This document shows positions 1 through 8,548 of a stretch of 64,000 bases of DNA, piece after piece. The stretch covers positions 1,204,001-1,268,000 of the forward strand of contig NZ_AP025226.1 in the NCBI RefSeq assembly GCF_020886315.1. The letters run 5' to 3'. This stretch comes from Saccharolobus caldissimus (lineage in GTDB: Archaea; Thermoproteota; Thermoprotei_A; Sulfolobales; Sulfolobaceae). The notes below the pieces were generated by a model. That model saw only the letters and a program-made list of their open reading frames with translations, had not been told where the DNA came from and did not search any database. A program made the position numbers and the translations under genes. Every line of letters starts with the position of its first letter. The first letter of the stretch is position 1.

Positions 1-742
1 CTATGGACAAAGGATGAGTTTCTGGCATACATCCCTTTCCAGTTATCGTACTTCCGACTGGAATACCTAAGAGTTCTGATAATTCCATTACCTCATCCCA
101 CGCCATTGAATATAATACTCCTTGTCCGCAAATTATCAAAGGGCCATTACTATTAATTATCATATCCACAGCCCTCTGTATCATTTGAAAATCCGCTACA
201 GGCCTTTGGGATGGATATCTTGAGAACTCCTTTTGCGGCTTTAATTCTGGATTTCCTACATCCGACTCTAAAACTTCGGAGGGAATTCTTACGTGAACCG
301 GACCTGGCTTACCACTAGTACTTAACCTAAACGCTCTCCTTATTGCGTGGACTATTTCATCAGCTTTAGTAACCGTTATGGTTTCCTTAGTGATTGGTTT
401 AAATAGCGATGATTGATCTAAGGCTGTTAAGTAGTTTACTTTCTCTCCATATAACGGAGTGTCGGTAGTTATTATGATTAGAGGCGTTGAAGACTTATAA
501 GCTTCTGCAACTCCGGGTAACATGTATATTGACCCAACGCTTGGTCCCTCAACTACTCCAGGCTTAAAAGATAATTTAGCATATGCATCTGCCATATAGA
601 CTGCGTTCCTTTCATCTCTAGCTAACACATGTACTCCCTTAAATTCTCCATAAAGAGATATTGAAGTCTCACCTGGCAATCCGAATATATAATTTACCTC
701 ATATTCCTTAAGAAGATTTGAAAGTAGTTCTGCCCCTTTCAT
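1..742 (-). CDS. Thiamine diphosphate-dependent enzyme, acetolactate synthase-like (N-terminal part)
   Basis: This is the N-terminal part (about 247 residues) of a gene on the minus strand that runs off the left edge of the window. It starts at an ATG at 742. The pyrimidine-binding domain of the acetolactate synthase/benzoylformate decarboxylase family is visible: FGLPGE near residue 20 and RDERNAVYMADAYAK near residue 45, where the E is the expected catalytic glutamate that activates ThDP. The central domain begins around residue 190 (GPLIICGQG). The real substrate cannot be set from this part. Catabolic ThDP decarboxylases look the same here, and no regulatory subunit gene is visible beside it. 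Confidence 0.82.
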   Translation of the reverse strand, partial: MKGAELLSNLLKEYEVNYIFGLPGETSISLYGEFKGVHVLARDERNAVYMADAYAKLSFKPGVVEGPSVGSIYMLPGVAEAYKSSTPLIIITTDTPLYGEKVNYLTALDQSSLFKPITKETITVTKADEIVHAIRRAFRLSTSGKPGPVHVRIPSEVLESDVGNPELKPQKEFSRYPSQRPVADFQMIQRAVDMIINSNGPLIICGQGVLYSMAWDEVMELSELLGIPVGSTITGKGCMPETHPLSI

Positions 743-1325
743 AAATAAGATTACCAGTAAAAAAATTAAATTATTTTATGGTTTTCATGCCAGTGCTTAA
801 AGGTCCTATATCTCTCTTCAACCGCCTATAAGGGGATGAGTGAATATAAGAACGCCGGTAGATTTATAATTAATAAATTTTAATTTAATTTATTTTTTAT
901 CATATACTCTTTGAGTTAACTAGATAATGTTGTGAATAAGTTTTGCCCTTCATGTTTAAATTTTACTATCATTGTACGTTATTTATATTGAATAATTTAA
1001 AATCTAGGATACTATAGACTGCTTAATCATTTTGATATTGAAAGTTTTATAATTAAAATTATTAGTACTATAAATTAAAAGTTTTATAAACTATTGAAAA
1101 ATTAGTTTACTATCTTTTTTCTGTAAACCTAAATCTAATAGATTTAAGCTAATTATTATTCGTTATACTAAAAAAGAAGTTAAAAAAGTAATTATTTGCC
1201 TATCTTTTAGCCTAATTATCTTATTAATTTCATTATAATAGCAAAAACGTGCTTATTTATTTAGTTAGATTTCTTCTAACATGTTGTAGTGAAAAATATA
1301 TATGGCGTACAATTTTTAAATTATC
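743..1325. other. AT-rich intergenic region
   Basis: This 583-bp stretch separates a minus-strand gene from a plus-strand gene, so it should hold two divergent promoters. No reading frame with coding character and no tRNA or repeat was recognised. It is very AT-rich from about 860 on. Confidence 0.6.
1292..1320 (+). promoter_or_regulatory. Probable TATA element(s) of the aldehyde dehydrogenase gene
   Basis: Two TATA-like runs (aaaaatatatat at 1292-1303 and tttttaaa at 1313-1320) lie just upstream of the GTG at 1326 and the ATG at 1335. No clear Shine-Dalgarno sequence precedes either codon, which fits the leaderless transcripts common in Sulfolobales. The first run is about 25-30 bp from the start codons, the usual archaeal spacing. 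Confidence 0.5.
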
Positions 1326-2804
1326 GTGGGAAATATGTTAGAGGAAGTTCAAAAAAATTACGGTAAGTTAAAGTTTTATATAAATGGTCAGAGGGTTGAG
1401 TCTAAGACTGAGACTTGGGGTAATGTTTATAATCCGGCTAAGGATGAGGTTATTGCTCAAGTTCCCTTTTCGACTAGGGATGAGGCTAGGGAGGCTATTC
1501 AATTTGCTCAAGAGGCTTTTGAGAAGTGGAGGGAGTTGCCAATTACTACTAGGCTTCAGTATTTGTTTATGATTAAATTTAAGTTGGAGGAGTATTATGA
1601 GACCTTGTCTAGGATTGTTACTCAGAATCATGGTAAGACTATTCATGAGGCTAGGGGTGAGTTGAGGAGGGCTATTGAGAGTGTTGAGAGTGCCATTTCC
1701 GTTGCTTATACTTTGGCTAAGGGTGAGCATTTGGATCAAGTTTCTCAAGATGTTGATGAGTCTGTTGTTAGGGAGCCCTTGGGTGTTTTTGGTATTGTTA
1801 CTCCCTTTAATTTTCCCGTTATGGTTCCCTTTTGGTTTATTCCCTTTGCCATAGTTTTGGGGAATACTGTTGTTGTTAAGCCTTCTGAGATTACTCCTAT
1901 TGCTATGGATTATGTTGTTAGGGTTTTTGAGGAGGTTAAGCTTCCTCAAGGTGTTGTTAATGTTGTTCATGGTGCTAAGGATGTTGTTGATGAGTTTTTG
2001 TCTAATAGGTTGGTTCAAGGTGTTACTTTTGTTGGTTCTACTAGGGTTGGTAGGTATGTTTATGAGGGTGCTGGTAGGTTTGGTAAGAGGGCTATTGTTC
2101 AGGCTGGGGCTAAGAATTTTGTTGTTGTTATGCCCGATGCTGATTTGAATAGGGTTATTCCTTCTATTGTTTCTGCTTTCTTTGGTAATGCTGGGCAGAG
2201 GTGTTTGGCTGCTGCTAATCTTGTTGTTGTTGGTAGTGTTTATGATGAGGTTAAGAGGAAGTTTGTTGAGGCTTCTAGGCAGTTGAGGCTTGGTTATGGT
2301 TTGGATGAGGGTGTTGATATGGGTCCTCTTGTTACTATGGATGCTAAGAGGAGGGTTGTTGGTTATATTGAGAAGGGTGTTGGGGAGGGGGCTAAGTTGT
2401 TGTTGGATGGTAGGGGTGTTGTTGTTAGTGATTATCCTAGGGGTTATTTTTTGGGTCCTACGATTTTTGATGAGGTTACTCCAGAGATGGTTATTGCTAG
2501 GGAGGAGATTTTCGGTCCGGTTGCTTGTATTATTAGGGCTAAGAGTTTGGATGAGGCTATTGATATGATTAATGGGAGTAATTACGGTAATGCTGCATCC
2601 ATATTTACTTCCAGTGGTTATTATGCTAGGAAGTTTAGGAGGGAGGTTAATGCTGGGAATATTGGTATTAATGTTGGTGTTGCCCAACCCATGGCCTTCT
2701 TCCCCTTTGGTGGTAGGAAGGAGTCTTTCTTCGGGGTTTTACATGGACAGATGGATAGCGTGGATTTCTTCACAGATAGAAAGGTTGTAATAGAGAGATG
2801 GTAA
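1326..2804 (+). CDS. mmsA: Methylmalonate-semialdehyde dehydrogenase-like aldehyde dehydrogenase
   Basis: An NAD(P)-dependent aldehyde dehydrogenase of about 490 residues. The cofactor-binding core is clear: IVTPFNFPVMVPFWF near residue 160, then VVVKPSE, then FVGSTRVGRYVYE. The catalytic cysteine is in GNAGQRCLAAAN near residue 290. The asparagine-rich active site and the GQRC context resemble the MmsA subgroup, which oxidises (methyl)malonate semialdehyde to an acyl-CoA, but other ALDHs are possible. The start may be GTG 1326 or ATG 1335. From about 1385 to 2690 the codons are almost all G- or T-ended (TTG Leu, AGG Arg, GTT Val, GGT Gly), unlike the ends of the gene and its neighbours, so the opposite strand and other frames are also open over long spans. 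Confidence 0.85.
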   Translation: MGNMLEEVQKNYGKLKFYINGQRVESKTETWGNVYNPAKDEVIAQVPFSTRDEAREAIQFAQEAFEKWRELPITTRLQYLFMIKFKLEEYYETLSRIVTQNHGKTIHEARGELRRAIESVESAISVAYTLAKGEHLDQVSQDVDESVVREPLGVFGIVTPFNFPVMVPFWFIPFAIVLGNTVVVKPSEITPIAMDYVVRVFEEVKLPQGVVNVVHGAKDVVDEFLSNRLVQGVTFVGSTRVGRYVYEGAGRFGKRAIVQAGAKNFVVVMPDADLNRVIPSIVSAFFGNAGQRCLAAANLVVVGSVYDEVKRKFVEASRQLRLGYGLDEGVDMGPLVTMDAKRRVVGYIEKGVGEGAKLLLDGRGVVVSDYPRGYFLGPTIFDEVTPEMVIAREEIFGPVACIIRAKSLDEAIDMINGSNYGNAASIFTSSGYYARKFRREVNAGNIGINVGVAQPMAFFPFGGRKESFFGVLHGQMDSVDFFTDRKVVIERW

Positions 2805-3090
2805 AAAAGTTAAATCTTCTTTTTATCGTTACTAAAATATCATAATAAAATTTTAATTCTGAAATATATATTTCTTTAAAATTTTTTGATTTATAGACCT
2901 TAGATGATATATAATATAGAAATTAGTGCTAAAATTTAATAATTTTAGTTCTTTTTTATTCTATATTAAATATATTATTTTAGATTAATATACATTAAAT
3001 AAATTTTATTTTTCAATAACCTCAAGAATAGATAAAAACATTAAACTTGTTTGATGAAATGCTTATTTATAGTCTTATGAATCTAACTAT

Positions 3091-3906
3091 ATGCTCCAAA
3101 ATTCAAATAACGAATTCACATTACCTCCAACTAAGAGCGGAAAATCTCAAATAGTATTTCCTCCACCGTGGCATTACGGAGTAACCTACATTGCAGCTCA
3201 TGTGAAATTCACTAAGGAATCCGCTAATAATGTGCTTCCCAATTTCCTTACAACTGATGGTGAAGGTTGGGTTTACATAGCGGAGTTCATATCAATGTCG
3301 GATAGCAGTTGGGATTACATGTATCGAGATCCAGATTTAGTCCAATATATGGAAGGAGCCATAGGATTAAAGGTGAATTTTGAAGGGAAAAACTATCTTT
3401 ACTTTCCCTTTATGTGGGTAGATAAGGATTGGGCATTAGTAAGGGGATGGCTAGACGGTTACCCTAAAAAGATAGCAAAAATAACCATGACGAGATTACA
3501 CCCCTTACTTCCGAAATACAATAAGCCAGAAGCTGGATTAAAATTAGGAGGGTACGTAGTAAGGGGAGGAGGAATAATGTTTAGATTACAAGTCGAGCTT
3601 GAAGATAAGTCAGATTCTATTCCAGTAAGAAATTTTGGACCGTTTTTAAACATTAGAAGATTTGCAAGTAGAGGGGATGAAGAAGAGGATTTATATGAGA
3701 TAGTAAGTAGAGTTAGAGATGAAAGTGTATTAGGAGAAATATGGAAAGGTAAGGCTAATCTAGAATTAGGAGGATATGTAAATGACGAAGTTGATTTGCT
3801 GAAGATTGAAAAAATTGTAGCTGGTTATTATTACACTATGTATTTTAAAGTAACTAAAACCCAGTTATTAAGTAAAAGAGTGGCTAATCTAATAGAGAGT
3901 ACATAA
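3091..3906 (+). CDS. Acetoacetate decarboxylase-like protein 1
   Basis: A 271-residue member of the acetoacetate decarboxylase (ADC) fold family. Family marks are PPPWHYG near residue 26, the aromatic-rich [16 protein letters not shown] near residue 105, and GYPKKIAKI, whose first lysine sits where the Schiff-base lysine of ADC lies. ADC converts acetoacetate to acetone and CO2, but family members also act as aldolases or dehydratases. It is followed 88 bp later by a divergent paralogue in the same direction, so the two may form a heteromer or act on related substrates. An acetone carboxylase-type complex, the reverse direction of this chemistry, is encoded about 55 kb away. Confidence 0.8.
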   Translation: MLQNSNNEFTLPPTKSGKSQIVFPPPWHYGVTYIAAHVKFTKESANNVLPNFLTTDGEGWVYIAEFISMSDSSWDYMYRDPDLVQYMEGAIGLKVNFEGKNYLYFPFMWVDKDWALVRGWLDGYPKKIAKITMTRLHPLLPKYNKPEAGLKLGGYVVRGGGIMFRLQVELEDKSDSIPVRNFGPFLNIRRFASRGDEEEDLYEIVSRVRDESVLGEIWKGKANLELGGYVNDEVDLLKIEKIVAGYYYTMYFKVTKTQLLSKRVANLIEST

Positions 3907-3994
3907 TACAGCTATTAGTTTAATTTTTACAAAAACTTAAGCGGATAAACAAGTTTTAGAAACGTTTATAAATGAATAAAGAGTAACAAAAATT

Positions 3995-4786
3995 ATGCAA
4001 ACGCGGAACGTGTTTGATACATTTACGTTACCTATAACGAAATCTGGACAATCGCAAATAGTTCCACCTCCACCATGGATATATGCGATAGAAATGATAG
4101 GTGTGAAGGTCTTTTTTGATTTAAATAAAATTATAGACTTGATCCCACCTCCATTAGAACCTACGGATGGTGAGGGGTTTGTATATATAGCTAAAATTTT
4201 CACAATAAGTGACAATAGATGGGAGATGCTATATGAGGACCCAGAAGAAACTAAGTATATGGAAGCTGCAGTAGCCTTAAAAGTTAAATACAAGGACTCC
4301 ATATACACCTATTTTCCCTTTATGTGGGTAGATAAGGATTTGCCACTAATTCGCGGCTGGTTATTAGGTTATCCTAAGAAATTAGCAATTATATCCATGT
4401 CGGAATATCATAAATTATTAGATAATTATAATGGACCAACTGAGGGGATGAAAATGGGTGGATATGCCGTAAGAAACGGTAAGGAAATCATTAGGATGAG
4501 GATTACGTTGAAAGAAAAGTATTCCTCACCTCCAATACCCTTCGGTCCCATAGTACAGTTTAGAAGGTTTCCTTCAGTTCAAGAAGGCACTAACGTATAT
4601 GAGTTAGGTCAAGTAATTTCCTCAGATTTTAGAACGGGCGATATATGGAGGGGAGATGGAGAACTATTACTGAATAATTCAATAAATGATGAACTAGAAC
4701 TTTTAAAGATAAATAAAATAGAAGCTGGATACTACTTTAACTGGTCATTTAAACAATTAGGCACTAAAATTTTGGCAAAATTATGA
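3995..4786 (+). CDS. Acetoacetate decarboxylase-like protein 2
   Basis: A 263-residue paralogue of the gene just upstream with the same marks: PPPWIYAIE near residue 27, [16 protein letters not shown] near residue 105 and the lysine-containing GYPKKLAII. The arginine and glutamate around the lysine are kept, so the protein is probably catalytic. The tandem arrangement with clear divergence suggests an old duplication. Substrate is unknown; acetoacetate or a related beta-keto acid is an inference from the fold only. A separate TATA-like run precedes the start, so it may be transcribed on its own. Confidence 0.8.
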   Translation: MQTRNVFDTFTLPITKSGQSQIVPPPPWIYAIEMIGVKVFFDLNKIIDLIPPPLEPTDGEGFVYIAKIFTISDNRWEMLYEDPEETKYMEAAVALKVKYKDSIYTYFPFMWVDKDLPLIRGWLLGYPKKLAIISMSEYHKLLDNYNGPTEGMKMGGYAVRNGKEIIRMRITLKEKYSSPPIPFGPIVQFRRFPSVQEGTNVYELGQVISSDFRTGDIWRGDGELLLNNSINDELELLKINKIEAGYYFNWSFKQLGTKILAKL

Positions 4787-4934
4787 TTAGAATCTAATTT
4801 GAAATAATGTTCTTTCATATGTACACTTCTTTTTATTACATTATAAGTATTAGAAACTGTTTGAATCTAGCTTTAACCTTATCTGAATCAATAATCATTT
4901 AAGGAAAATGTTAAGAGAAGGGTAGATTAATAAA

Positions 4935-5130
4935 GTGTAAATAACAATTTTGTTAATTTAGTATAGACCATAATAAATTGGAAATTTGTTTCAACTCAGC
5001 GTGAGATTTATTGGTAAAAAAGTGACTTTTTTCTTTAATTTTTGCTATGAGTTTTAAACATCCAATGAGTGCAGATTTAGGGGAATTTAAACTAAAACTA
5101 AGTCTCATTTGAAACTATTGTCTATGCACT
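4935..5130 (-). repeat. Decayed copy of the 210-bp MITE family
   Basis: About 196 bp that align, in reverse orientation, with the intact MITE at 9018-9228. The end at 4935 (GTGTAAATAACAATTTTGTT) matches the reverse complement of the MITE right end, and the end near 5130 (CATTTGAAACTATTGTC) matches the reversed left end. Many substitutions separate it from the intact copies and no target duplication is visible, so it is old. It lies between the decarboxylase-like pair and the next gene. Confidence 0.7.
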
Positions 5131-5216
5131 GGATTAACGCTTAATTATTTTTAATTATGCCCTCAAAGCTTAATTTCCACTAAAATATTTTAAAGAGACT
5201 TTGCACAATAATTGAT

Positions 5217-5963
5217 ATGGTATCACGCGGAAAATGTATGTTATGTGATAAGGAAATAACTACTTCTACTGCTTTAAGACATTTTAAATCATGCGATAAT
5301 GTAAAGGATATATTAAATGGTGAAATTGATGGATATATTATTAGTATAAAGGATAAATATTCTTCAGATTACTGGCTCTATATAGCAGTCCCTTCATCTT
5401 TTACCCTAGAGGATTTAGATAACTTCTTAAGGGATATCTGGGTCGAATGTTGCGGACATCTAAGCGAATTCGTTATTAATGGTGTTCATTATGGTTCCGC
5501 AGAAGCTGTAAGAGCAAGTAGGGAATTTCCTTTTGGGCCTCGTTTATTATCGGCTAAAAAGAAGCTTTCAGCTGTTTTATCAAAGGGTTTAATATTTGAT
5601 TATATATATGACTTCGGCAGTAGTACAGAACTTATATTGGCAGTAGTTGATAACGTGAAATTAAAGGATGATGATCATATATACGTCTTAGGAAGAAACA
5701 ATAAGCCTAATTACAAGTGTGTTAACTGTGATAACTCAGCAGAATACATTTGCTACGAATGTTTAGGTGAAATGGGTGAACTAACAGATGTAGTTTATTG
5801 TAGAGAATGTTTAATGAAACATGATCACGCTGATGATAATGCTGGACTCATTCCTAATTCTCCAAGAGCTGGCGTTTGCGGTTATACTGGAGATGAAAAA
5901 ATGGAAAAATTAAAGATATGGCCTATAGAATCCGATAAATCACTTCGCATATCTAAGCCATAA
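5217..5963 (+). CDS. Zinc-finger protein with a pRiA4b ORF-3-like domain
   Basis: A 248-residue soluble protein. The N-terminus has a small finger-like CMLC...H...C motif (residues 7-26). The middle (about 40-110) resembles the plasmid pRiA4b ORF-3 family: a beta strand, an initial FTLEDLDNFL helix and a conserved CGHLSEFVINGVHYG segment. The C-terminal part has a dense cysteine/histidine cluster (CVNC..., CYEC..., YCRECLMKHDH), suggesting a second zinc site. The function of this domain is unknown even where it is common. The neighbours (decayed repeats) say nothing about its role. Confidence 0.6.
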   Translation: MVSRGKCMLCDKEITTSTALRHFKSCDNVKDILNGEIDGYIISIKDKYSSDYWLYIAVPSSFTLEDLDNFLRDIWVECCGHLSEFVINGVHYGSAEAVRASREFPFGPRLLSAKKKLSAVLSKGLIFDYIYDFGSSTELILAVVDNVKLKDDDHIYVLGRNNKPNYKCVNCDNSAEYICYECLGEMGELTDVVYCRECLMKHDHADDNAGLIPNSPRAGVCGYTGDEKMEKLKIWPIESDKSLRISKP

Positions 5964-6276
5964 AGTTTAGATATCATTTTTTAATAATGATATTAATACT
6001 ATATATTTGAATTATGTTAAGCTTTAGTATCTCTTTACTATGCCGAATTCTTCTTTATAGTACAATATTTTCAGAAATTTCTAGTTAGAAATTTTAAAGT
6101 GATATATTGCATTAATTATTAATTTTATTATTTGTATATAAATTATTAACTATTTATACACTAATATACTTCTTTTTGAGTGTAGACATAGTGTCATCAT
6201 TAATCTATTTATATTTCTATGCTTTCAAAACTAGATGCACAAGAACCTAATCTTAATATCTCTCCCTATAGAGGTT
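5964..6276. other. AT-rich spacer
   Basis: No coding character was seen in this spacer. It ends where GC-rich insertion-sequence debris begins at 6277. Confidence 0.5.
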
Positions 6277-6450
6277 GTGTTTACCCGTGGCGTAACTTGT
6301 CCAATTCCGCCACGGGCACCCCTTTTAAGGGATCATACACCGTCACCCTTAAATCATTGGGGCTAGTCGAGGGAAACACCAATACCCTCCCATCCACCTT
6401 TTCACTCCCACCCTCGTGAGCAGTGCCCGTCATCAGCTGGGAGTTCATCA
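6277..6450 (-). mobile_element. Terminal relic of an IS200/IS605-type element
   Basis: A short GC-rich island in AT-rich DNA. It begins with GTGTTTACCCGTGGCG and contains a perfect 9-bp inverted repeat (CCCGTGGCG at 6284-6292 and CGCCACGGG at 6308-6316). The same end, with the weaker hairpin CCCGTGG...CCCCGTG, recurs at 22232-22290. A hairpin at an element end with no long inverted repeats is typical of IS200/IS605 ends, so this is probably the right end of a lost tnpB element lying on the minus strand. A 55-codon minus-strand frame (6281-6448) covers it, but I see no reason to call it a gene. Confidence 0.45.
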
Positions 6451-6639
6451 ATATAAAGTACTTCGGTAATACTATATAAACATTACTTGACCAAAAAACG
6501 GTATTTAGAAGTATTTAAAAATATTTAAAAGTTACGCAGAAGCATGCTTTGTTGATTCGTTCAATTTATTTCACTAAAACGATATTGTATATCGGGAATT
6601 TTTTAGTAATTAATACTTATTTCAACGTTCTTCTCAAGC

Positions 6640-6917
6640 TCACACCCTAATGCCCGGAGCCCTACTGACTACAGAATTAGCTAAATGAACCATCCACGCG
6701 TAAGCCCAGAACTTGACCTCAACTACTTGCCCTAAAAAACTCGTAGCCCTAACAGACTCTCCAAAAGCTAACAGCAGAGAACAAGGACTCAATCCGCCAT
6801 CTAACACCATAATCCTCCCTCCAACGATTATAGCCCAGTTTCTTGAACTCCCTTACAGCCTAGCAGGATGACCACGTTTAGTAGAAGCGTTCTTCCTAGG
6901 TGGGACAACAACCTCAA
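6640..6917 (-). pseudogene. IS5-like transposase, C-terminal fragment
   Basis: About 90 codons of a DDE transposase C-terminus, readable with frameshifts: VEVVVPPRKNAS, then RWREDYGVRWRIES, FGESVRATSFLGQVVE and WAYAWMVHLANSVVSRAPG. The E in RIES is the expected third acidic residue of the DDE triad. The KR stretch expected before FGESVRA is damaged. The fragment is cut exactly at the IS110 core dinucleotide at 6918-6919. The closest relative in this window is the relic at 37982-38330. Confidence 0.7.
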
Positions 6918-6934
6918 CCTATATAGGTTTTATT

Positions 6935-7066
6935 AGTCGGGGAGAGTAATACTCTCCTCGGCTGGGGAAACATGGTCGAAACCTCAACTGAAGCAAAGTC
7001 TTCGGGTTGGGGCGTGACAAACCCCTACCGTCGGACTGAACATTGTGGAAAAATCCACGCATATAG
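6935..7066 (+). ncRNA. Predicted bridge RNA of IS110 element no. 2
   Basis: This is the non-coding 5' end between the element's left end and its transposase. The 5' stem is GGGGAGAG (6939-6946) with CTCTCCTC (6952-6959). The first loop holds AACCTCAAC (6980-6988), a 9-nt exact copy of the left target flank at 6910-6918. It also holds GGGTTGGGG (7004-7012), which can pair with the right target (core plus CCAGTC at 9849-9856), allowing two G-U pairs. The second loop holds ACTGAAC (7035-7041), identical to the element's right end at 9841-9847, and ATATAGG (7061-7067), complementary to its left end at 6918-6927. A GUGGA/UCCAC hairpin lies between the last two. This is the target-loop/donor-loop layout known for IS110-family bridge RNAs. 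Expression is not shown. Confidence 0.72.
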
Positions 7067-7094
7067 GCACCACATGCTAGCGCCTCTAACAAAC

Positions 7095-8248
7095 CTACGG
7101 GGATAACGAGTCCAGTGCATCTCCCACGTTGAAGTCCTTAACGTTAACTTCCTTACCCCTAGGTACTCTAAAACGCTTCTTAACAACGCCCTTGTAAACA
7201 CCATCCTTTATAACGTGATAACAAATACTGGCAAGTTTTCCAGCAAGAGCACAAGTAGCTTGAGTAGCACTCTTACCCCTAGCAATAAGCCTCTCATAAT
7301 ACCCGTTAAAAGGCTCAAGATTCCTAGCAACCCTAGCAACCAAGTAGAGAATCCTACGCAAATACTTATTACCCCTAATCATACCAGAGTGGGACTCGTT
7401 CTCACCACTCTGCTTAGTTTTAGGAGCAAAGCCAGCGTAAGCCCTAGCAGCCTTAGAACTGGAAAAACGGGAAACATCACCAAACTCAGCGTAAATGGTT
7501 GCAGCACTAATCAAACCAACCCCAGGAATCTTGGATAACTCAATCACAGGTTGAGGAATCTTGGAAATTATCATATCCTCAACCTCCTTAACCATGTTCT
7601 CCAAGCTTTTTAACAGTTCAACTAATTGTTTCAACGCTAGTTTTTCCGCATCATTCAAGTTTCTCCCCAACCTCTCCTTCAACTCGTCCTTCTCTTCCTT
7701 ATTTAGCCCCTCCCCCTTAGCTAGTTTCTCCAGTAATTGTCTTCCCTTCTTGTCGAATGGTTGTATCTTATATCCCGCGATTTCTAATATTTTCCTTATC
7801 TCGTTCTTTACTTGTGTTATCTTCTCTACTAGGCTTTCCCTATATCTAGTTAGTTCTCTCAGTTCTTTTATTTCTCCCGTCGGTATGTATGATCCCTTGA
7901 TTACGCCAGTCATGTGTGCTACTAATAACCTTTGTGCGTCAAGTTTGTCAGTCTTCTTCCCTAGCATTTCTGTTAGGTGTAGTGGGTTTATTACTGTTAC
8001 CTTGTATCCCTTTTCCGTTAGTCTTTCGTGTATGTAGTAGAAGTATATTCCCGTTGCCTCTATTATTCCCTCCTTATATTCTCCCAAGAATTTGATTAAC
8101 TCTTCTATTCCCTCGTTGTCGTAATTGAATTCCCTTATCTCCTTGACGTATACTGTTGATTTGCCTTGATTTACTACCAGTTCTCCCTTTGCTGCTGTTA
8201 GTTTGCTTTGTGAATTGCGAAGGCCCTGTTGATAACCTTTAATCCCAT
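7095..8248 (-). pseudogene. IS110 transposase, copy A (frameshifted near the N-terminus)
   Basis: This is a DEDD (RuvC-like) transposase with a C-terminal Transposase_20 domain. The start is the ATG at 8248. Compared with copy B, 7 bp (AGACATC) are missing at about 8211-8218, which removes the first catalytic aspartate (AIDIS in copy B) and shifts the frame. The remaining 330 codons from 8087 are open: EATGIYFYYIHERL, KKTDKLDAQRLL, then IPGVGLISAATIYAEFGDV and QSGENESHSG, where the catalytic serine of the family is expected. Codons in the first half are A/C-ended and in the second half G/T-ended. The gene ends inside the element's right end. Confidence 0.8.
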
Positions 8249-8327
8249 GGTTGAATATTGTTCGTTTCTCAAGATATTTTTTGTCATCATAATACCTTGT
8301 TTTCTTTGCATAACGTTAACTACATTC

Positions 8328-8455
8328 AGCCCCTAGAGTATTTGGTTACAACCTCCTACGCGGGGTTTTATCCCCTCTTGTTAGATCGTTCTAGGGGCTT
8401 CACAGCCAGCCTATATGATGGGGTTTTTATCCCCTCGGTGTGACTGGGCTTATGT
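8328..8455 (-). ncRNA. Predicted bridge RNA of IS110 copy A
   Basis: The non-coding 5' end of copy A, read on the minus strand. Loop 1 sits in an AGCC/GGCT stem and loop 2 in an 8-bp CCCCTAGA/TCTAGGGG stem (8390-8397 with 8330-8337). Each contains a GGGG-ATAAA(A)A-CCCC hairpin. The left segment of loop 1, TCACACC (8437-8443), equals the left flank of this copy (8546-8552). The right segment, CATATAGG (8410-8417), is complementary to the right flank CCTATATG (7060-7067). Loop 2 is almost identical to that of copy B and contains AGGAGG, complementary to the element's own left end. Transcript ends are guessed. Confidence 0.7.
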
Positions 8456-8548
8456 TGTTTCTCTCCTTCCTTGCTTATTTGATTTTCTCTTGTAATACTT
8501 AATTTTATTCGTTCTCTTGTTTTGCGTGGATTCCCCGTAGGAGGAGGT

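Larger units (their letters stand above)
7066..8547 (-). mobile_element. IS110 element, copy A (nested in IS110 no. 2)
   Basis: A 1.48-kb element on the minus strand that is clearly the same element as copy B at 33310-34762. The left end (reading on the minus strand) is CCTCCTCCTACGGGG and the right end GCATGTGGTGCC. The target is TTATCACA-CC-TATATGCG, which lies just before the transposase start of IS110 no. 2. Core dinucleotides are 7066-7067 and 8546-8547. Removing it joins the RNA region of no. 2 to its transposase. The transposase carries a 7-bp deletion, so the copy is probably not autonomous. Confidence 0.8.

Noticed and set aside
743-1325. C/D-box RNA or tRNA in the AT-rich gap
   Set aside because: A GGGGATGAGTG stretch near 832 hints at a C box, but no convincing D box or guide and no cloverleaf could be seen.
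1368-2687. A 439-codon open frame on the minus strand and several frames on the plus strand inside the aldehyde dehydrogenase gene
   Set aside because: They are side effects of the G/T-ended codon use of the real gene. Their amino-acid make-up (long runs of N, I, L, S or L, V, M) is not protein-like.
6219-6419. A 66-codon plus-strand frame
   Set aside because: It covers a GC-rich IS200/IS605 end relic with a hairpin. No family features or start context.
8258-8443. A 61-codon frame repeated in the other copy at 33415-33600
   Set aside because: Both lie in the structured RNA region of the IS110 element and differ at the very segments that match the target, so RNA explains them better than protein.
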